NCBI GenBank assembly: GCA_037039925.1
Contig: JAXRKP010001089.1
Coordinates: forward strand, 65,001-129,000
Source of the DNA: Doris montereyensis
Taxonomy: Eukaryota > Mollusca > Gastropoda > Nudibranchia > Dorididae
DNA: 64,000 bases
Direction: 5' to 3'
Below, piece after piece: positions 37,210 to 47,823 of the stretch. The notes under the pieces were generated by a model. That model made no database searches. It worked only from the letters and a program-made list of their open reading frames with translations, and had not been told where the DNA came from. Position 1 is the first letter of the stretch. Each line of letters starts with the position of its first letter. The translations under genes and the position numbers were made by a program.

Positions 37210-38304
37210 TCTATATATATATATTTTTTTTTTTTTTTATTTTTTTGGCAAAGAATTCTCTGAACAAAGTTAAAGAAAAGTGTTGTGGGAATTCTATAAA
37301 ATAATATGCTTAAGATCATACCGCTACCATCTCAAAGATATCTAAAAATAGAAAAGTTCCATTAAGGCCAAAAGAGCCAGAGTTTTTCCTGCTTGCTTCC
37401 TACAGCGTGAAGCAGAACAGTTCATTAAATACATTACCTCCCTGACGGGACACTAGTCTGTCTTCCTTTTTCTTTTTAAATGGGCCTGGGTCGTTTGAGC
37501 TCCGAGAGAGCCTTTGACACAGTGACTATTGTCGCTTACACACCTCAGTTGGCATAATTCTTTGGCGACCGGGGATCCCATAATTACATACAATAGGGTA
37601 AAGACGTCTGACACCAAAACCGTAAATTGGTCGGGATGGCTTTAGATACTAAACAACAAGCAATCTGTCGTGGACAATCACACAAGTAATGCGAATCAAC
37701 GTCGATATTGGCCATTATCAACTATGTGGACATGCACACCAGGTATATGCAGTGGTATTGGTGATAGTAATGGCTGTAAGAGTTTTGTAAGAGTGGCATT
37801 AGTGGCCAAGTGATTAGGCTGCCGGACTTGGGATCATGAGGTCCCGGGTTGGAATCTTGGCAAAGCTAGAACCCGACATTGTGTTCCTTGGGAAAGACAC
37901 GTAATACTCATAAATTGCCCATGACCCATGTGCACAAGCACAAGCTTGGGAATAAAAACCTGCATCAGACTAGCATCCTGTCCAGGAGGTGATTACTGTA
38001 ATCTGTTCCGCTTCACGCTATAGAAACTGGGATAAGCTCTGGCTTTATAGATGTATTGGTTGTAATGGCCTTGAAGGAACAACATTTCAGTGACATAATG
38101 ATAATGTACCTCATATACAATTTCTCTTCTTTGGTCCTTGAGAATATAATTAATTACTGAATAATAATAAGAGATAGTTCTATATTACAGTACAAATTAA
38201 CAAGTACAAATTAACAAGGTTATTTTGAAATTAAAAAGTTAAGTGCCAATCAGTAGACTTAATCTGCAATCATACTCACCTCTCCTTGCCGACAAAATTC
38301 CCAT
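23801..38304 (-). CDS. GLT8D1: GLT8D1-like family 8 glycosyltransferase
   Basis: Type II membrane, GT-A fold glycosyltransferase of family 8; the family acts in the Golgi/secretory lumen and the acceptor is not established here. Exons on the minus strand: 38280-38304 (start), 37028-37134, 35876-36022, 35159-35255, 34406-34520, 30978-31063, one missing, 28082-28248, 26864-26985, 23801-23972 (stop). Landmarks seen: membrane segment VGFLLALFWLGMLCYIWLPG, then IHVCITSD, GTIALINSIISNTKS, WIHKSKLK, EWVEGKIKL, the metal-binding VVFIDDDCIVQG, CSFNTGVFV, IVFYNRYSPIDPLWHVRN and KLLHWNGKFKPWGR. The order and spacing match GLT8D1/2. Several one-base indels break the raw frame. The exon for the GDI...GHAAAF...EDC region was not found between 28249 and 30977. 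Orthology to D1 rather than D2 is a guess. Confidence 0.82.
24010..24510. repeat. (AGT)n trinucleotide tract
   Basis: About 500 bp of agt/agc/ggt triplets in the last GLT8D1-like intron. Open frames of poly-Ser, poly-Val and poly-Leu arise from it and are not genes. Confidence 0.95.
25340..26225. repeat. 24-bp minisatellite with internal interruptions
   Basis: Unit acttctacaactaatactgc + tatt, broken by an (aat)n tract at 25838-25900 and by a piece shared with 26520-26560 (gaatgaccaactcagaatta). Confidence 0.85.
26226..26570. repeat. Dispersed duplicate also present at 34.0-34.35 kb
   Basis: Shares attgattcagtattcaata, tgaaaattccact, atcttgggatcatttaga/ctacatgcaaaata, caggcaacagagcctttg and accaactcagaattata in the same order with 34030-34350. 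Unknown repeat family; no coding frame. Confidence 0.7.
26585..26672. repeat. (AAT)n microsatellite
   Basis: ataataataat tract in a GLT8D1-like intron. Confidence 0.95.
26864..26985 (-). CDS. GLT8D1: GLT8D1-like exon 9
   Basis: Acceptor tatttcag joins exon 8 in frame. Encodes EEVYGNERGGGGSQPPMM then IVFYNRYSPIDPLWHVRN. The donor is unclear: GTTTGA at 26863 keeps phase with exon 10 but adds LLLN compared with relatives. Confidence 0.82.
27330..27930. repeat. Degenerate tandem repeats
   Basis: Recurring attactctgagaaatcctgc, atattattacacagggattt and gccccaggaattacagca segments, unit about 70 bp and irregular. In a GLT8D1-like intron. Confidence 0.7.
28082..28248 (-). CDS. GLT8D1: GLT8D1-like exon 8
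   Basis: Acceptor caccacag, donor GTATTG, intact frame of 55 codons plus two bases. Encodes NMYAEFLDFKNPHIQKMNIK, then PGSCSFNTGVFVTDLAQW and ITDTLQYWMELNTK. CSFNxGVFVxxLxxW is a hallmark of GLT8D1/2. Confidence 0.88.
28445..28810. repeat. (AAT)n, (GAA/GGA)n and (ATT)n tracts
   Basis: 28450-28512 aat, 28590-28730 purine-only gaa/gag, 28730-28810 att/atc. Adjacent inverted AAT and ATT runs could fold back. Confidence 0.92.
29055..29340 (+). repeat. Chimera of SINE A and SINE B tail
   Basis: 29055-29235 has the family A body (ggactgatatttaatcccat, gagacggaagataaaa, gatcccttggctgtttacag). It runs directly into the family B tail (tggccaggaggtgattattg, cgcttcacactatagaaacc, ccttgaaggaac). Confidence 0.75.
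29936..30178. repeat. Partial SINE C (minus) and SINE A (plus) fragments
   Basis: 29936-29985 matches the family C 3' end on the minus strand. 30060-30178 has ggcagtaggtggactgatac, cccattagatattagataaa and cccttggctgtttaca of family A. Confidence 0.6.
30475..30800. repeat. Pyrimidine (TC)n/(TG)n microsatellite
   Basis: ctgt, tctc and tgtg repeats; the several overlapping open frames here are artefacts. Confidence 0.95.
30818..30918 (+). repeat. SINE family C copy, truncated
   Basis: ggcggttggcagatgctactggtatgtcctac..tttcacttgtgctt..tgccgtttcctctaattca. Confidence 0.65.
30978..31063 (-). CDS. GLT8D1: GLT8D1-like exon 6, DXD motif
   Basis: Acceptor tattttcag, donor GTAAGT. Encodes LNYARYYLPKLFPDLKR and VVFIDDDCIVQG once one surplus A is removed from AAAG. 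The DDD is the Mn-binding DXD of GT-A enzymes, expected after the (N/F)xRFYLPxL block exactly as found. Confidence 0.85.
31738..31950 (+). repeat. SINE family B copy, 3' truncated
   Basis: attggtggtcgagtggctgc, ggtttgaatcctagcaaagc, ttccttgggaaagacact, cgacccaggtgcaaatgggt; replaced by LINE sequence after about 31950. Confidence 0.85.
31955..33990 (+). mobile_element. Degenerate non-LTR retrotransposon (LINE), RT domain
   Basis: Pieces in order: RTAWWNEIVKTKIKEKKDAW (32200), APGADQIYSEMIKN (32695), MVVLIHKKGSTMECSNYRG (32820), LDLEKAFDTV (32900), VRQGCILSPLF (33070), LSFADDLVLF (catalytic FADD, 33180), YNYLRVMISSEGKLREEI (33380), LLYDSETWTL (33555), [12 protein letters not shown] (33728). 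Stops and frameshifts throughout, endonuclease part missing: inactive. The exact clade is not resolved. Confidence 0.85.
34000..34350. repeat. Dispersed duplicate of 26.2-26.57 kb
   Basis: Collinear with 26226-26570 over several blocks, about 80 percent alike by eye. It follows the LINE 3' end here, as the other copy follows a 24-bp minisatellite. Confidence 0.7.
34406..34520 (-). CDS. GLT8D1: GLT8D1-like exon 5
   Basis: Acceptor cttcacag, donor GTAAGT. With one base restored in AAAG and one in TTTCC it reads IWIHKSKLKDINYEVKSFPS then EWVEGKIKLGVTTKSWDRL, matching the W-x-x-x-S-L...EGK region of the family. Two deletions in 115 bases is the densest damage seen. Confidence 0.78.
35159..35255 (-). 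CDS. GLT8D1: GLT8D1-like exon 4
   Basis: Acceptor ttaatcag, donor GTAAGT. Encodes GTIALINSIISNTKSLVKFH then IVLDEASVNHFQ, the conserved helix and strand that follow the nucleotide-sugar binding start of family 8. The junction with exon 3 is off by one base. Confidence 0.82.
35316..35404 (+). mobile_element. Short LINE fragment
   Basis: aaaactaagatagaaacaaa..gagatggtttgggcatgtaa.. matches 33708-33785 of the large LINE copy. Both ends truncated. Confidence 0.85.
35876..36022 (-). CDS. GLT8D1: GLT8D1-like exon 3, stem and first strand
   Basis: Acceptor gcagacag, donor GTACGA. The open frame includes RLKLMAVDKPVQGLNLQPP and later AKAIHVCITSDKKTLE, the stem region leading to the first beta strand of the GT-A fold. 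Confidence 0.72.
36390..36750. repeat. 59-bp minisatellite, six copies
   Basis: accatttatgaactatgcat + tgtgttaatgaattaatatt + atcactaaatttatctatt, phased at 36393, 36452 and so on. Confidence 0.93.
37028..37134 (-). CDS. GLT8D1: GLT8D1-like exon 2, membrane anchor
   Basis: Acceptor tactccag, donor GTAACT. Encodes about 18 hydrophobic residues (GFLLALFWLGMLCYIWLP) then GHIPDFELAIKINGRQ, the signal anchor and stem start. One T too many in the TTTT run after PDF breaks the raw frame. Confidence 0.68.
37796..38082 (+). repeat. SINE family B copy, near full length
   Basis: gcattagtggccaagtgatt head, gggttggaatcttggc, ttccttgggaaagacacg, tcctgtccaggaggtgatta, tail tggccttgaaggaac. Lies opposite in orientation to the GLT8D1-like gene. 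Confidence 0.87.
38280..38304 (-). CDS. GLT8D1: GLT8D1-like exon 1 (start codon)
   Basis: ATG at 38304-38302 in a gaaATGG context encodes MGILSARR, a basic cytoplasmic tail. Donor GTGAGT, phase 1. It joins exon 2 in frame to give the membrane anchor, which is why this start was chosen. A possible acceptor (ctttatttag) lies about 30 bases upstream, so a further 5'UTR exon is likely. Confidence 0.65.
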
Positions 38305-38649
38305 TTCAAAAATCATCAACTTGTCTGTTCTTCCACAAACTAAATAAAGTCTAATGGATCCGGTTCCTAGATCAATTGGTGTAATTCAGGTAATTCAGAA
38401 ATCTGTTTCTAAAGACATGAGATGCACTGTGATAATGATGAAAAATCAACTTCTCAGACGTGGATACTTGATTTTACTTGCAAAAGTTGTATGCAGAATT
38501 TCTTCCACAGTGTTTTGTTTTCAACTTCAGGCTACAATCAAATTGAGAAGAGAAAAAAGAGTTAGGAACCTCAAGGGGCAAAGGATCAAACCCCCCCCCC
38601 TGAATAAAAATCATCGTAAGATTTAAATACATTATAATACTCAATAAAA

Positions 38650-40862
38650 TACAGTGGAACGTCTATAATCAGGAATCCTGGGAATCAGGAAACCCTGCCG
38701 ATCACGAAGAAATCCCAGGCAACAGAATCTTTTTATATATATATATATATTATAATATATTTTACCTCTCTAAAGAGAAAATTGCCTGGGTAATTGGGAC
38801 AATTTTTCACAGGTTTGCGTTGATTATCCCCATATTCACCTTATTCCAACACTCACTTGTTATCCAATTTTGATTTCTGTGTATAAGTGTAACATAATAA
38901 TACAATATAATTACACCTGCATTAGTAGGTTAAATACATTACATGATATATGTAACACGATGTTGCAAGTGCAAATGCACGGCGACTATATATTTATGAA
39001 GACACACCAGGCATCAATTACGTTTAAGGTGTGAAATCAGGCATCGAGTCAGGCCTTGCTCGTCCACCTAACAATACAGTACGGTGTTGACAGGAGGCGG
39101 CACTTAGAAAGCAGATTTGTGCACTGTCGTAGTCTTTTATTGTCGCTACTTAACGTGTTAATCACAAGGATGGACAAGTGAGGGATTTAACGATCCACCA
39201 TGCATTCTTGATTATGTGTCTTATCTATCTAGAGTCAGGTCGCCGGTACTCAGCACACGCCCACCTCTCGCACACTTCGTGCTTTCGTCGTCGATTGTTA
39301 TCGAAATTACGCTATTTTCCCGCCACCACGTATCGCACATACGCAGTTATCTTTCCCTTCGTTTCCTACCTATTTTTGAGACGACACGTCCCTTATCTGC
39401 TATATTTTTACAAGAAAATCTTCGCGAATCGAGAAGTAAGTAAGAACATCCGTCATTTTTATTTTTCGCTAGTGGGCTCTGTAACTTTACTTAGTGATAT
39501 GGAATTATGGGAATAATTCTATATTTTAGTTTTTGTTGTTGAGAATGACTGGAAAATCCCTTCTATATTTAACTATGCCTTGGAATGCTGCGTGTTTGTT
39601 GCTATTATGCTGTTTATGGGACTGTGCGAAAGGGGGGATCAGTTTTCTATAGGAGTGCCACTAGTCGCACAGCGCCCAACTCTCACTCATATTTGAGTAA
39701 ATTGAGTAGTAAAGCATAATACGATGCTGACTTCGGCTATTTTTTGTGGGTTTTTTAAACTACGTTTTGCTGGAGAGAGAGAAAGAGAGTTCATATTTTA
39801 ATTTTTGAGTAACAAAACTGATCAACAAATCTTTCACTTTCAGAAATGACTTCAACTATAAAATCTCGCCTAAACAATATAAAATATTCTGAGTTGGTGA
39901 GAAAGACAGTGAATTTTGTGAATGGATTGGCTGTGATTGTGGGAGGTGGTTTCACATAGGTTGTCTGAAGGATGCAAGTTTGCAAGGGATGAGCATGAAT
40001 GAGATTGAGAAAATAGCATGTTTGTGAAAGTTGTAAAGCATTATCATAAATAAAATCATGACTTTTATATCCAACATTTGTTTCTCAGCTCTTCTGTTTT
40101 ACACTACAGTGTGTGACTGCTGGTGCTGTCTGTGCGACATTATATGTTTTAATTAAGGTGTCAGAGAGTGAGTGGGTAACTGCTGGGGCTAGCTGTGTGA
40201 CATGAGTAAATTAATTGTGAGCAAATTAATTGTGCGAGGGTTACGGAACTGTTTTGGGGTGAGTTAGCCATTGTTAGCAATGAAACAACTCTCAAAGCTT
40301 TTAACTGAGCTAAATTGTATCAAAACTTTGGATTCGATCATAAACCAGAGTCATTTACAGTGCACTTTGAGACTGTGCGAGTGCCAGAGCACAGGCTGTG
40401 CGACTTCAGGCAACTCTCAAGTTCGCTCAAGAGACGGGGAACCATGTGTCGTGGAAGAGGGTCGTGTGCGAAAGTCAATCACACAATGGGCTCGACACGC
40501 CACCTCTCGCTCAGGAAAAGATAACTCTTAAACATGGTAGCATCAAATTCAGGATCAAGCACAAAGAGCGTAAGTTACAGGAGTGACATGCCCCTTACGA
40601 CGGTTAGTGTGCGAGTTCGGCGACTTCACTCTACTGTCCAATGAAGCTCAGCTGTGACTGTGAGTAACACCACTCATGAATACCGTGATCTTTGTTTTGA
40701 TCAACTGATCCTGTGGCTACTTTAAGTTCGTTTAATTCTGTATCTTACCACTCACGGGAGGGCTTATTGTACCTCACACTGTTGAGGGAAAACAAAAATT
40801 GTCCGAATTGAGATAATTTTACAATCCACCGAGATTTGCAATTTAGAGAGGTTCCACTGTAC
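38650..40862. mobile_element. Pogo/Tc1-like DNA transposon, non-autonomous
   Basis: Left end TACAGTGGAACgtctataatcagg, right end attTAGAGAGGTTCCACTGTA, with TA at both termini. CAGTGGAACCTCT-type ends are usual for pogo/Tigger relatives. About 2.2 kb; open frames at 39178-39516 and 40271-40531 have no transposase motifs I can recognise. Just upstream of the GLT8D1-like start. Confidence 0.65.
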
Positions 40863-40912
40863 TTATAAATACTTGATAATTAACATTTGATAATAAATTA
40901 AAAACCACCAAG

Positions 40913-41628
40913 CCATTTTTTTTTGGTGTTTATTTTTTCTTGAAATCCCTAGGAATTCCTAGGAATCACTAGGAAGCCCTAGGAATCCCTCGAAAGCCTT
41001 TTTGTAGACCTCGAAAGACACTTACCAAATCATCAATTTTAGTCTCAGGAGGCAAAATAGCACCAGCCTAAGTCTAAGTGGTTCTTTACCTCGTATGTCC
41101 TGGTATTTTAGCCGGGGTATAGGTCTATAGTATGCATACGAAATTACCATTAGATGCCGAGTATTTTATAGAGAATATATAGAGCTCGCCACTGAATGAC
41201 TAGATTTGGACGTAATAACTGACAGGAAAATACTGATATGGGTCTGATAAGTTATTAAAATGTTGGAGGAATATATTATGACTTGCGTCTGGGGTGTCAG
41301 GGGTCTTTTAAATGTTTTATGTGTTTTTGGTGGGCCGAGGGTAACGGGGATTTCTATAGTTAGCGCTGTTTTGGTTTTTTGTTTGGAACCAAAAACTGGG
41401 TTGTCCGGGAGGTGACGTCACACTTTTCAACTCTATTGTTGGTAAAGAACCACTTAGGCTGGTGTTATTTTGCCTTCTGAGACTAAAATTGATGATTTGG
41501 TAAGTGTCTTTCGAGGTCTACCAAAGAGCTTTGAGGGATTCCTGGGGATTTCGAGGGCTTCCTAGTGATTCCTAGGAATTCCTAGAGATTCCTAGGGATT
41601 TCGAGAAAAATAAACACCGTTTTTTTTA
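40913..41628. mobile_element. Fold-back element with about 180-bp inverted repeats
   Basis: 40913-41090 and 41440-41625 are inverted copies: ggtgtttatttttt..gaaatccctaggaattccta..tcatcaattttagtctcagg..taagtggttctttacc and its complement. Arms contain short cctaggaat repeats. The loop of about 350 bp has no gene. Confidence 0.85.
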
Positions 41629-42990
41629 GTTACATTCACTTTTGAATCAAACGGGACATTCGAACAATGGGAAGCGGGTTAAACCTTAATGAATTAAGGA
41701 TGCCCGATCCTCAGGCATTTATAGTAACTCAACCTTTACAGATTGTCTTATTGAGGGTGGCATTCGTTTTTTGTGATGAATCTCTTTAAATCTCTTATCT
41801 TTGTCTTTAATCTCCACTCATTGGATGTGCACGGCTATTGGAATTCTTCAAGATTTAGATCCAGATCTATTTCTACCTAGCTCTAGAAACTATATATTCG
41901 AGAATATATTTTATTTACTATAGACTAGCATAATAATCATATAATGTAACTCAATTTAAGTGAAGTAAAGTGTTTAGTAAGTAAAAGTAAGGCCTGGAAC
42001 AAAGGCAAAACATAAGGGAGGGGGGGGATTAAGGGATGAGATTATTGAAAGGCAAAAAAGGAGATGGCTAGTATACTATTAAAATTCAACGTAAATCTCA
42101 TCAACCTCTAGTTGATTCCAGAACTTAAAAAAAATACGATAACTAAATCCTTAAAGACTGTGAACACTGTGGTCGCCACGTATCCAACAAACCAAAACAA
42201 TTACATGGAGGCAGCCATTTGTAAATAGCAGAGGCTATAGATCAGGTAAGATCCACACAAAATCCCACATTTCAATTACTCATTGTCCGACTATCGCATA
42301 GATGCAAAAAACTTGATCCTATTTTGCTCTAGATTTATTATGCTTATTTACAATTTCGTCATAAAACTGTAAACGATAGCTGTTTTCATGGCGATATAGA
42401 AACTTTAAGAATATGAATTATATAATAATTATTCTTCATTTTAGCATTAATAACAAAAGGTGTATAACTGTTAAATTAATTGATTTATTGATTTATTTAT
42501 CGACTGACTGTTTGACTGATTGGTTGGCTTTGATTATGTCCACCACATACAGTGACCTCGGATGTATTTAAATAACCGAGTATAAATTCAAAATTAAAAG
42601 ATATCCGTCCACAGTGTGATAATGACATAGATCTAGTAGAAGTTAGTTGGTCTTTAAAAAAGAAGAAGAAGAAATAGATGATTATCTATTATAATTCCTG
42701 CAAACTAAAAACACCCTTAAAATAAGCCTAACAAACACCAACATTCTAAAATAGGAAATTTTGTTGCCGCAATCAGGTCTCCACATTAGCAATAATATAA
42801 CCTGAGATTGTCAAACACTTTGTTTTCACGTTTGTAGAGAACGCAGTCTACACACATACCCGTTTTCATTGTGTGAAGGTAAGGAATGCACTGACGATGT
42901 GGAATATTTGCAGAAAGGCGTATGACTAACAGTCCAGACAAAACATGTCATAAATTCCATAGGCATCTCTCTTCAGTGGTGTAAAGCAAA
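41629..42990. other. AT-rich spacer, no gene recognised
   Basis: AGATC-type clusters near 41860; a potential donor gatcagGTAAGA at about 42244 on the plus strand has no matching coding frame. Confidence 0.4.
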
Positions 42991-43000
42991 AGGACGTAGA

Positions 43001-43562
<562 letters not shown>

Positions 43563-43860
43563 AGACACTAGTGAAAGAGAGATGGAGAGAGGTATTTCGT
43601 AGATAATATGCAGATTGGATTCGTAGTTGAGTGATTTAAAGATATGATTATATGAAGAGATAGATGGACGAAGGGAGAGATTTGAAGACCATGCCGTTAA
43701 AAGCTTGTTAAAAGTAGATTTGGTAAAACCTGTCCATATGTGCTCCGTCATATATATCCAGGCAGATGGGGTGGGTGAGATATCAATACGTGTATAGATG
43801 TATTGTATAACTGATTTGTAAAAAACAACCCATTGAAAAGGATGTGTGGGAAACCCAAAC

Positions 43861-44072
43861 CAGAAGAAGAAGAAGAAGAAGAAGAAGAAGAAGAAGAAGA
43901 AGAAGAAGAAGAAGAAGAAGAAGAAGAAGAAGAAGAAGAAGAAGAAGAAGAAGAAGAAGAAGAAGAAGAAGAAGAAGAAGAAGAAGAAGAAGAAGAAGAA
44001 GAAGAAGAAGAAGAAGAAGAAGAAGAAGAAGAAGAAGAAGAAGAAGAAGAAGAAGAAGAAGAAGAAGAAGAA
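43861..44072. repeat. (GAA)n tract, about 70 uninterrupted repeats
   Basis: About 210 bp of perfect gaa on the plus strand (ttc on the minus). Long GAA/TTC tracts are known to form triplex structures. Confidence 0.98.
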
Positions 44073-44427
44073 AACCGAAACGGAGGATAAAGCACTGATG
44101 GAATTAGAAATTATAGTTGTGCGTTCAGTCGACAGACATCGTTCCAGGGCAGCATTGTAACATGACTTACTATGGTCCAAATACTCAACATTTCTTTTGG
44201 ACACGGGAAGCGTCTCTTTAATGTCATTTTGTGGCTTTCACAGAGAGTATTGCTTGTTGTCTTTACCTCCTTTATAACAATTACTATAGGAGCATGGAAT
44301 GTAAACGGAACCAGAGGTAAAGGTTAAACGTATTTGATATTATGTAAAAAAAAAGAAAAAAGAACTGACTACTAGTCTTGTATACAAAAGCAGTGATGAT
44401 AAACCAGACAGTGAGATACAGACTTAC

Positions 44428-44500
44428 AGCTTCAAACACAACAATGCAGACTCCAATGACGTCACTTGCGGTCGTCATCATGTTGGAGGATACATCGTCT
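44428..44500 (-). other. Possible unassigned exon, MMTTASDVIGVCIVVFEA
   Basis: Minus strand: acceptor cgacacag at about 44501, hydrophobic open frame DVSSNMMTTASDVIGVCIVV and FEA, then a consensus donor GTAAGT. It contains the palindrome TGACGTCA (CRE-like) at about 44456. It could be a 5'UTR exon of the GLT8D1-like gene (start 6 kb away) or a false signal. No family recognised. Confidence 0.25.
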
Positions 44501-44820
44501 GTGTCGGTGTCCGGGTAAGATCACGCGTAGTTGTCAAAGGGTCAAAACAGTCTTATGGTTCTCTGTGTAAATTAAATAGACACATGGTTAGACTATGTAT
44601 ATATAGAGATATGTGTGTGTGTGTGTGTGCGTGTTTATCTCTGTGTCTGTGTGTGTGTGTGAGTGAGAGTGAGAGTGTGTGTGTGTTTTGCGCGTGCCTA
44701 TGAGTAAATATTTGACTTCCTCCCCCTAATTTGTTTGATGTTTTTAACACAACTGTTTAAGATATCTGGAACATTTCTAAACTGAATACAATTTTTTTTA
44801 AGATTCTACGTCACACATCA

Positions 44821-47107
44821 CTATAAATGACATCAATCTAAATCAAAATAAATGACTCTCATCAACACCTCTAAATCAAACATCAATGTGAATGACTCAT
44901 CAACGCGCCCTCTAAATCAAACATCAATGAGAATGACTCTCATCAACGCCCTCTAAATCAAACATCAATGCGGAATGACTCATCAATCAAATCAAACATC
45001 AATGTGAATGACTCTCATCAACGCCCTCTAAATCAAACATCAATGTGAATGACTATCATCAACGTCCTCTAAATCAAACATCAATGTAAATGACACTCAT
45101 TAACGCCCTCTAAATCAAACATCAATGTGAATCTCTCATTAACACCATCTAAATCAAACATCACTGTGAATACTCTCATAACACCCTCTAAATCAAACAT
45201 TAATGTGAATGACTCTCATTAACACCCTTTATATCAAACATCACTGTGAATGACTGTCCTTAACGCCCTCTAAATCAAACATCAATGTGAATGACTGTCC
45301 TTAACACCCTTTATATCAAACATCAATGTGAATGACTGTCCTTAACACTTCTAAATCAAACATCAATGTGAATGACTGTCCTTAACACCATCTAAATCAA
45401 ACATGACTGTGAATGACTGTCCTTAACACCCTTTAAATCAAACATCAATGTGAATGACTGTCCTTAACACCATCTATATCAAACATAAATGTGAATGACT
45501 GTCATTAACACCCTCTAAATCAAACATCACGTGAATGACTGTCTTTAACACCTTTACATCAAACATCACTGTGAATGACTGTCTTTAACCACCTTTACAT
45601 CAAACATCACTGTGAATGACTGTCTTTAACCACCTTTACATCAAACATCACTGTAAATGACTATCCTTAACACCTTCTACATCAAACATCAATGTGAATG
45701 ACTGTCCTTAACAACCTTTGCATCAAACATCAATGGGAATGACTATCCTTAACACCATCTATATCAAACATGACTGTGAATAACTGTCCTTAAAACTCTA
45801 CACCAAACATCAATGTGAATGACTGTTCTTAACATCCTCTACATTAAACGTCAATGTGAATGCCTGTCTTAACACTCTCTACATCAAACATCAATGTGAA
45901 TGACTACTATTACAACCCTCTAATCAAACATCAATGTGAATGACTACCATTAGAGCCTTCTAAATCAATCATCAATATGAATCACTACCATTAGAGCCAT
46001 TTAAATCAAACATCAATGTGAATGACTATCCTTAACACCCTCTACATCAAACACCACTGTGAATGACTACCATTAAGGCCCTCTACATCAAACATCAAAT
46101 GAATGACTATCCATAACACTCCCTAAATCAAACATCAATGTGAATGACTGTCATCAACGCCATCTGGATCAAACATAAACATGAATGACTACCATTAGAG
46201 CTCTGTTCTTAAATCATCAAACATCAATATGAATGACTACCATTAGAGCACTCTCTAAATCAAACATCAATGTGAGTGAATGACTCTACCACTAGAGACT
46301 GTCCAAACAACATCAAACATCAATGTGAATGACTACCATTAGAGCCCTCTAATCAAACATCAGTGTGAATGACTGCCATTAGAGCCCCTCTAAATCAAAC
46401 ATCAATGTGAGTGACTACCATTGGAGACCTCTAAATCAAACATCAATGTGAATGACTACCATTATAGCCCTCTAAATCAAACATCAATGTGAATGACTAC
46501 CATTAAGCTCTCTAAATCAAACATCAATGTGAATGACTACCATTAGAGCCTCTAAATCGAACATAAATGTGAATGACTACCATTATAGCCCTCTAAATCA
46601 AACATCAATGTGAATTACTACCATTATAGCCCTCTAAATCAAACATCAATGTGAATGACTACCATTAGAGCCCTCTAAATCGAACATAAATGTGAATGAC
46701 TACCATTAGATCCCTCTAAATCAAACATCAGTGTGAATACTGGGCCCTCTAAATCAAAACTGAATGCATTAGAGCCCTCTAAATCAAACACCAATGTGAA
46801 TGACTACCATTAGAGCCCTCTAAATCAAACATCAATGTAAATGACTACCATTGGAGCTACCATTAGAGCCCTCTAAATCAAACATCACTGTTAATGACTG
46901 AGCATTAGAGCCCTCTAAATCAAACATCACTGTGATTGACTACCATTAGAGCCCTCTAAATCAAACATCACTGTTAATGACTACCATTAGAGCCCTCTAA
47001 ATCAAACATCACTGTGAATGACTACCATTAGAGCCCTCTAAATCAAACATCACTGTTAAATGACTCTCGTCAACGCCCTCTACATCAAGCATCATTGTGA
47101 ATGACTC
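44821..47107. repeat. 41-42-bp minisatellite, about 55 copies
   Basis: Unit ctctaaatcaaacatcaatg + tgaatgactaccattagagc + c. The second half changes along the array: ctcatcaacgcc at left, tgtccttaacacc in the middle, taccattagagcc at right. Confidence 0.95.
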
Positions 47108-47109
47108 AC

Positions 47110-47395
47110 ACTAATATCAATGCCTCATCATTATTGCCTGTCACCATCGTTAGTCTATAGGTCTTTTACGAACAGTCTCCATTCTTTATTGTCTTTCGTC
47201 CACTTCTTCAGATCTCTCCAGGACCTGCCATTTATGTCAATGTCCCTCTTGTTTTGTCTCCATATTGCTTGTGACCGTTCCTCCCTTCCTGCTAAGTCTG
47301 TGGCTTCCACTGCAGTGCTCTCTTTGTCTTTTTACCCCTGCTGGAGTCTGGTTTTACCGACGATGTGCCCTAACTATCTCCATCTTATTTATTGA
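47110..47395 (-). mobile_element. LINE C-terminal fragment (different family)
   Basis: Minus strand: RSQAIWRQNKRDIDINGRSW then RDLKKWTKDNKEWR, resembling the last residues of LINE polyproteins (W-x-D...R..W). Stops present. Tentative. Confidence 0.4.
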
Positions 47396-47554
47396 CAATA
47401 AAACACACACTCCACTATTAATAAAGCGTTGATCTCAAAGCTCATTATCATTTTCTATTTTATCACAGAAACCATGGAACCAAATGATCACCTTTAGACA
47501 CCATGTACAAAGAAAATGTCAATCTATTCAGTACATCTAGTAGTAAAATGAGTA

Positions 47555-47823
47555 AAATTCCTTCAAGGCTGATAGTCCATAGAGCCGGAACTTATGTCGG
47601 TTTTTATAACGTGAAGCAGCACAGGTTATAATAATCACCTCTGGCCAGGAGGAGATGCTATTTTCTGATGTTTGTACCCATTTGCACCTGGGTAGAGTGG
47701 GGGAAATGCGTGTTAAGTGTCTCCCCCAAGGAACACAACGTCGGAACTAGCTTTGCTGGGATTCAAACTCAGGACCTCATGATCCCCAATCCAGATTCCT
47801 AACGGCTCGACCACTGACGCCAC
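47555..47823 (-). repeat. SINE family B copy
   Basis: Minus strand: ccttcaaggctgatagtcca..taacgtgaagcagcacaggt..cacctctggccaggagg..acctgggtagagtggggg..ctcatgatccccaatccag. Confidence 0.87.

Noticed and set aside
39178..39516. Open frame of 112 codons in the pogo-like element
   Set aside because: No DDE/D or helix-turn-helix residues recognised; overlapping frames are equally open.
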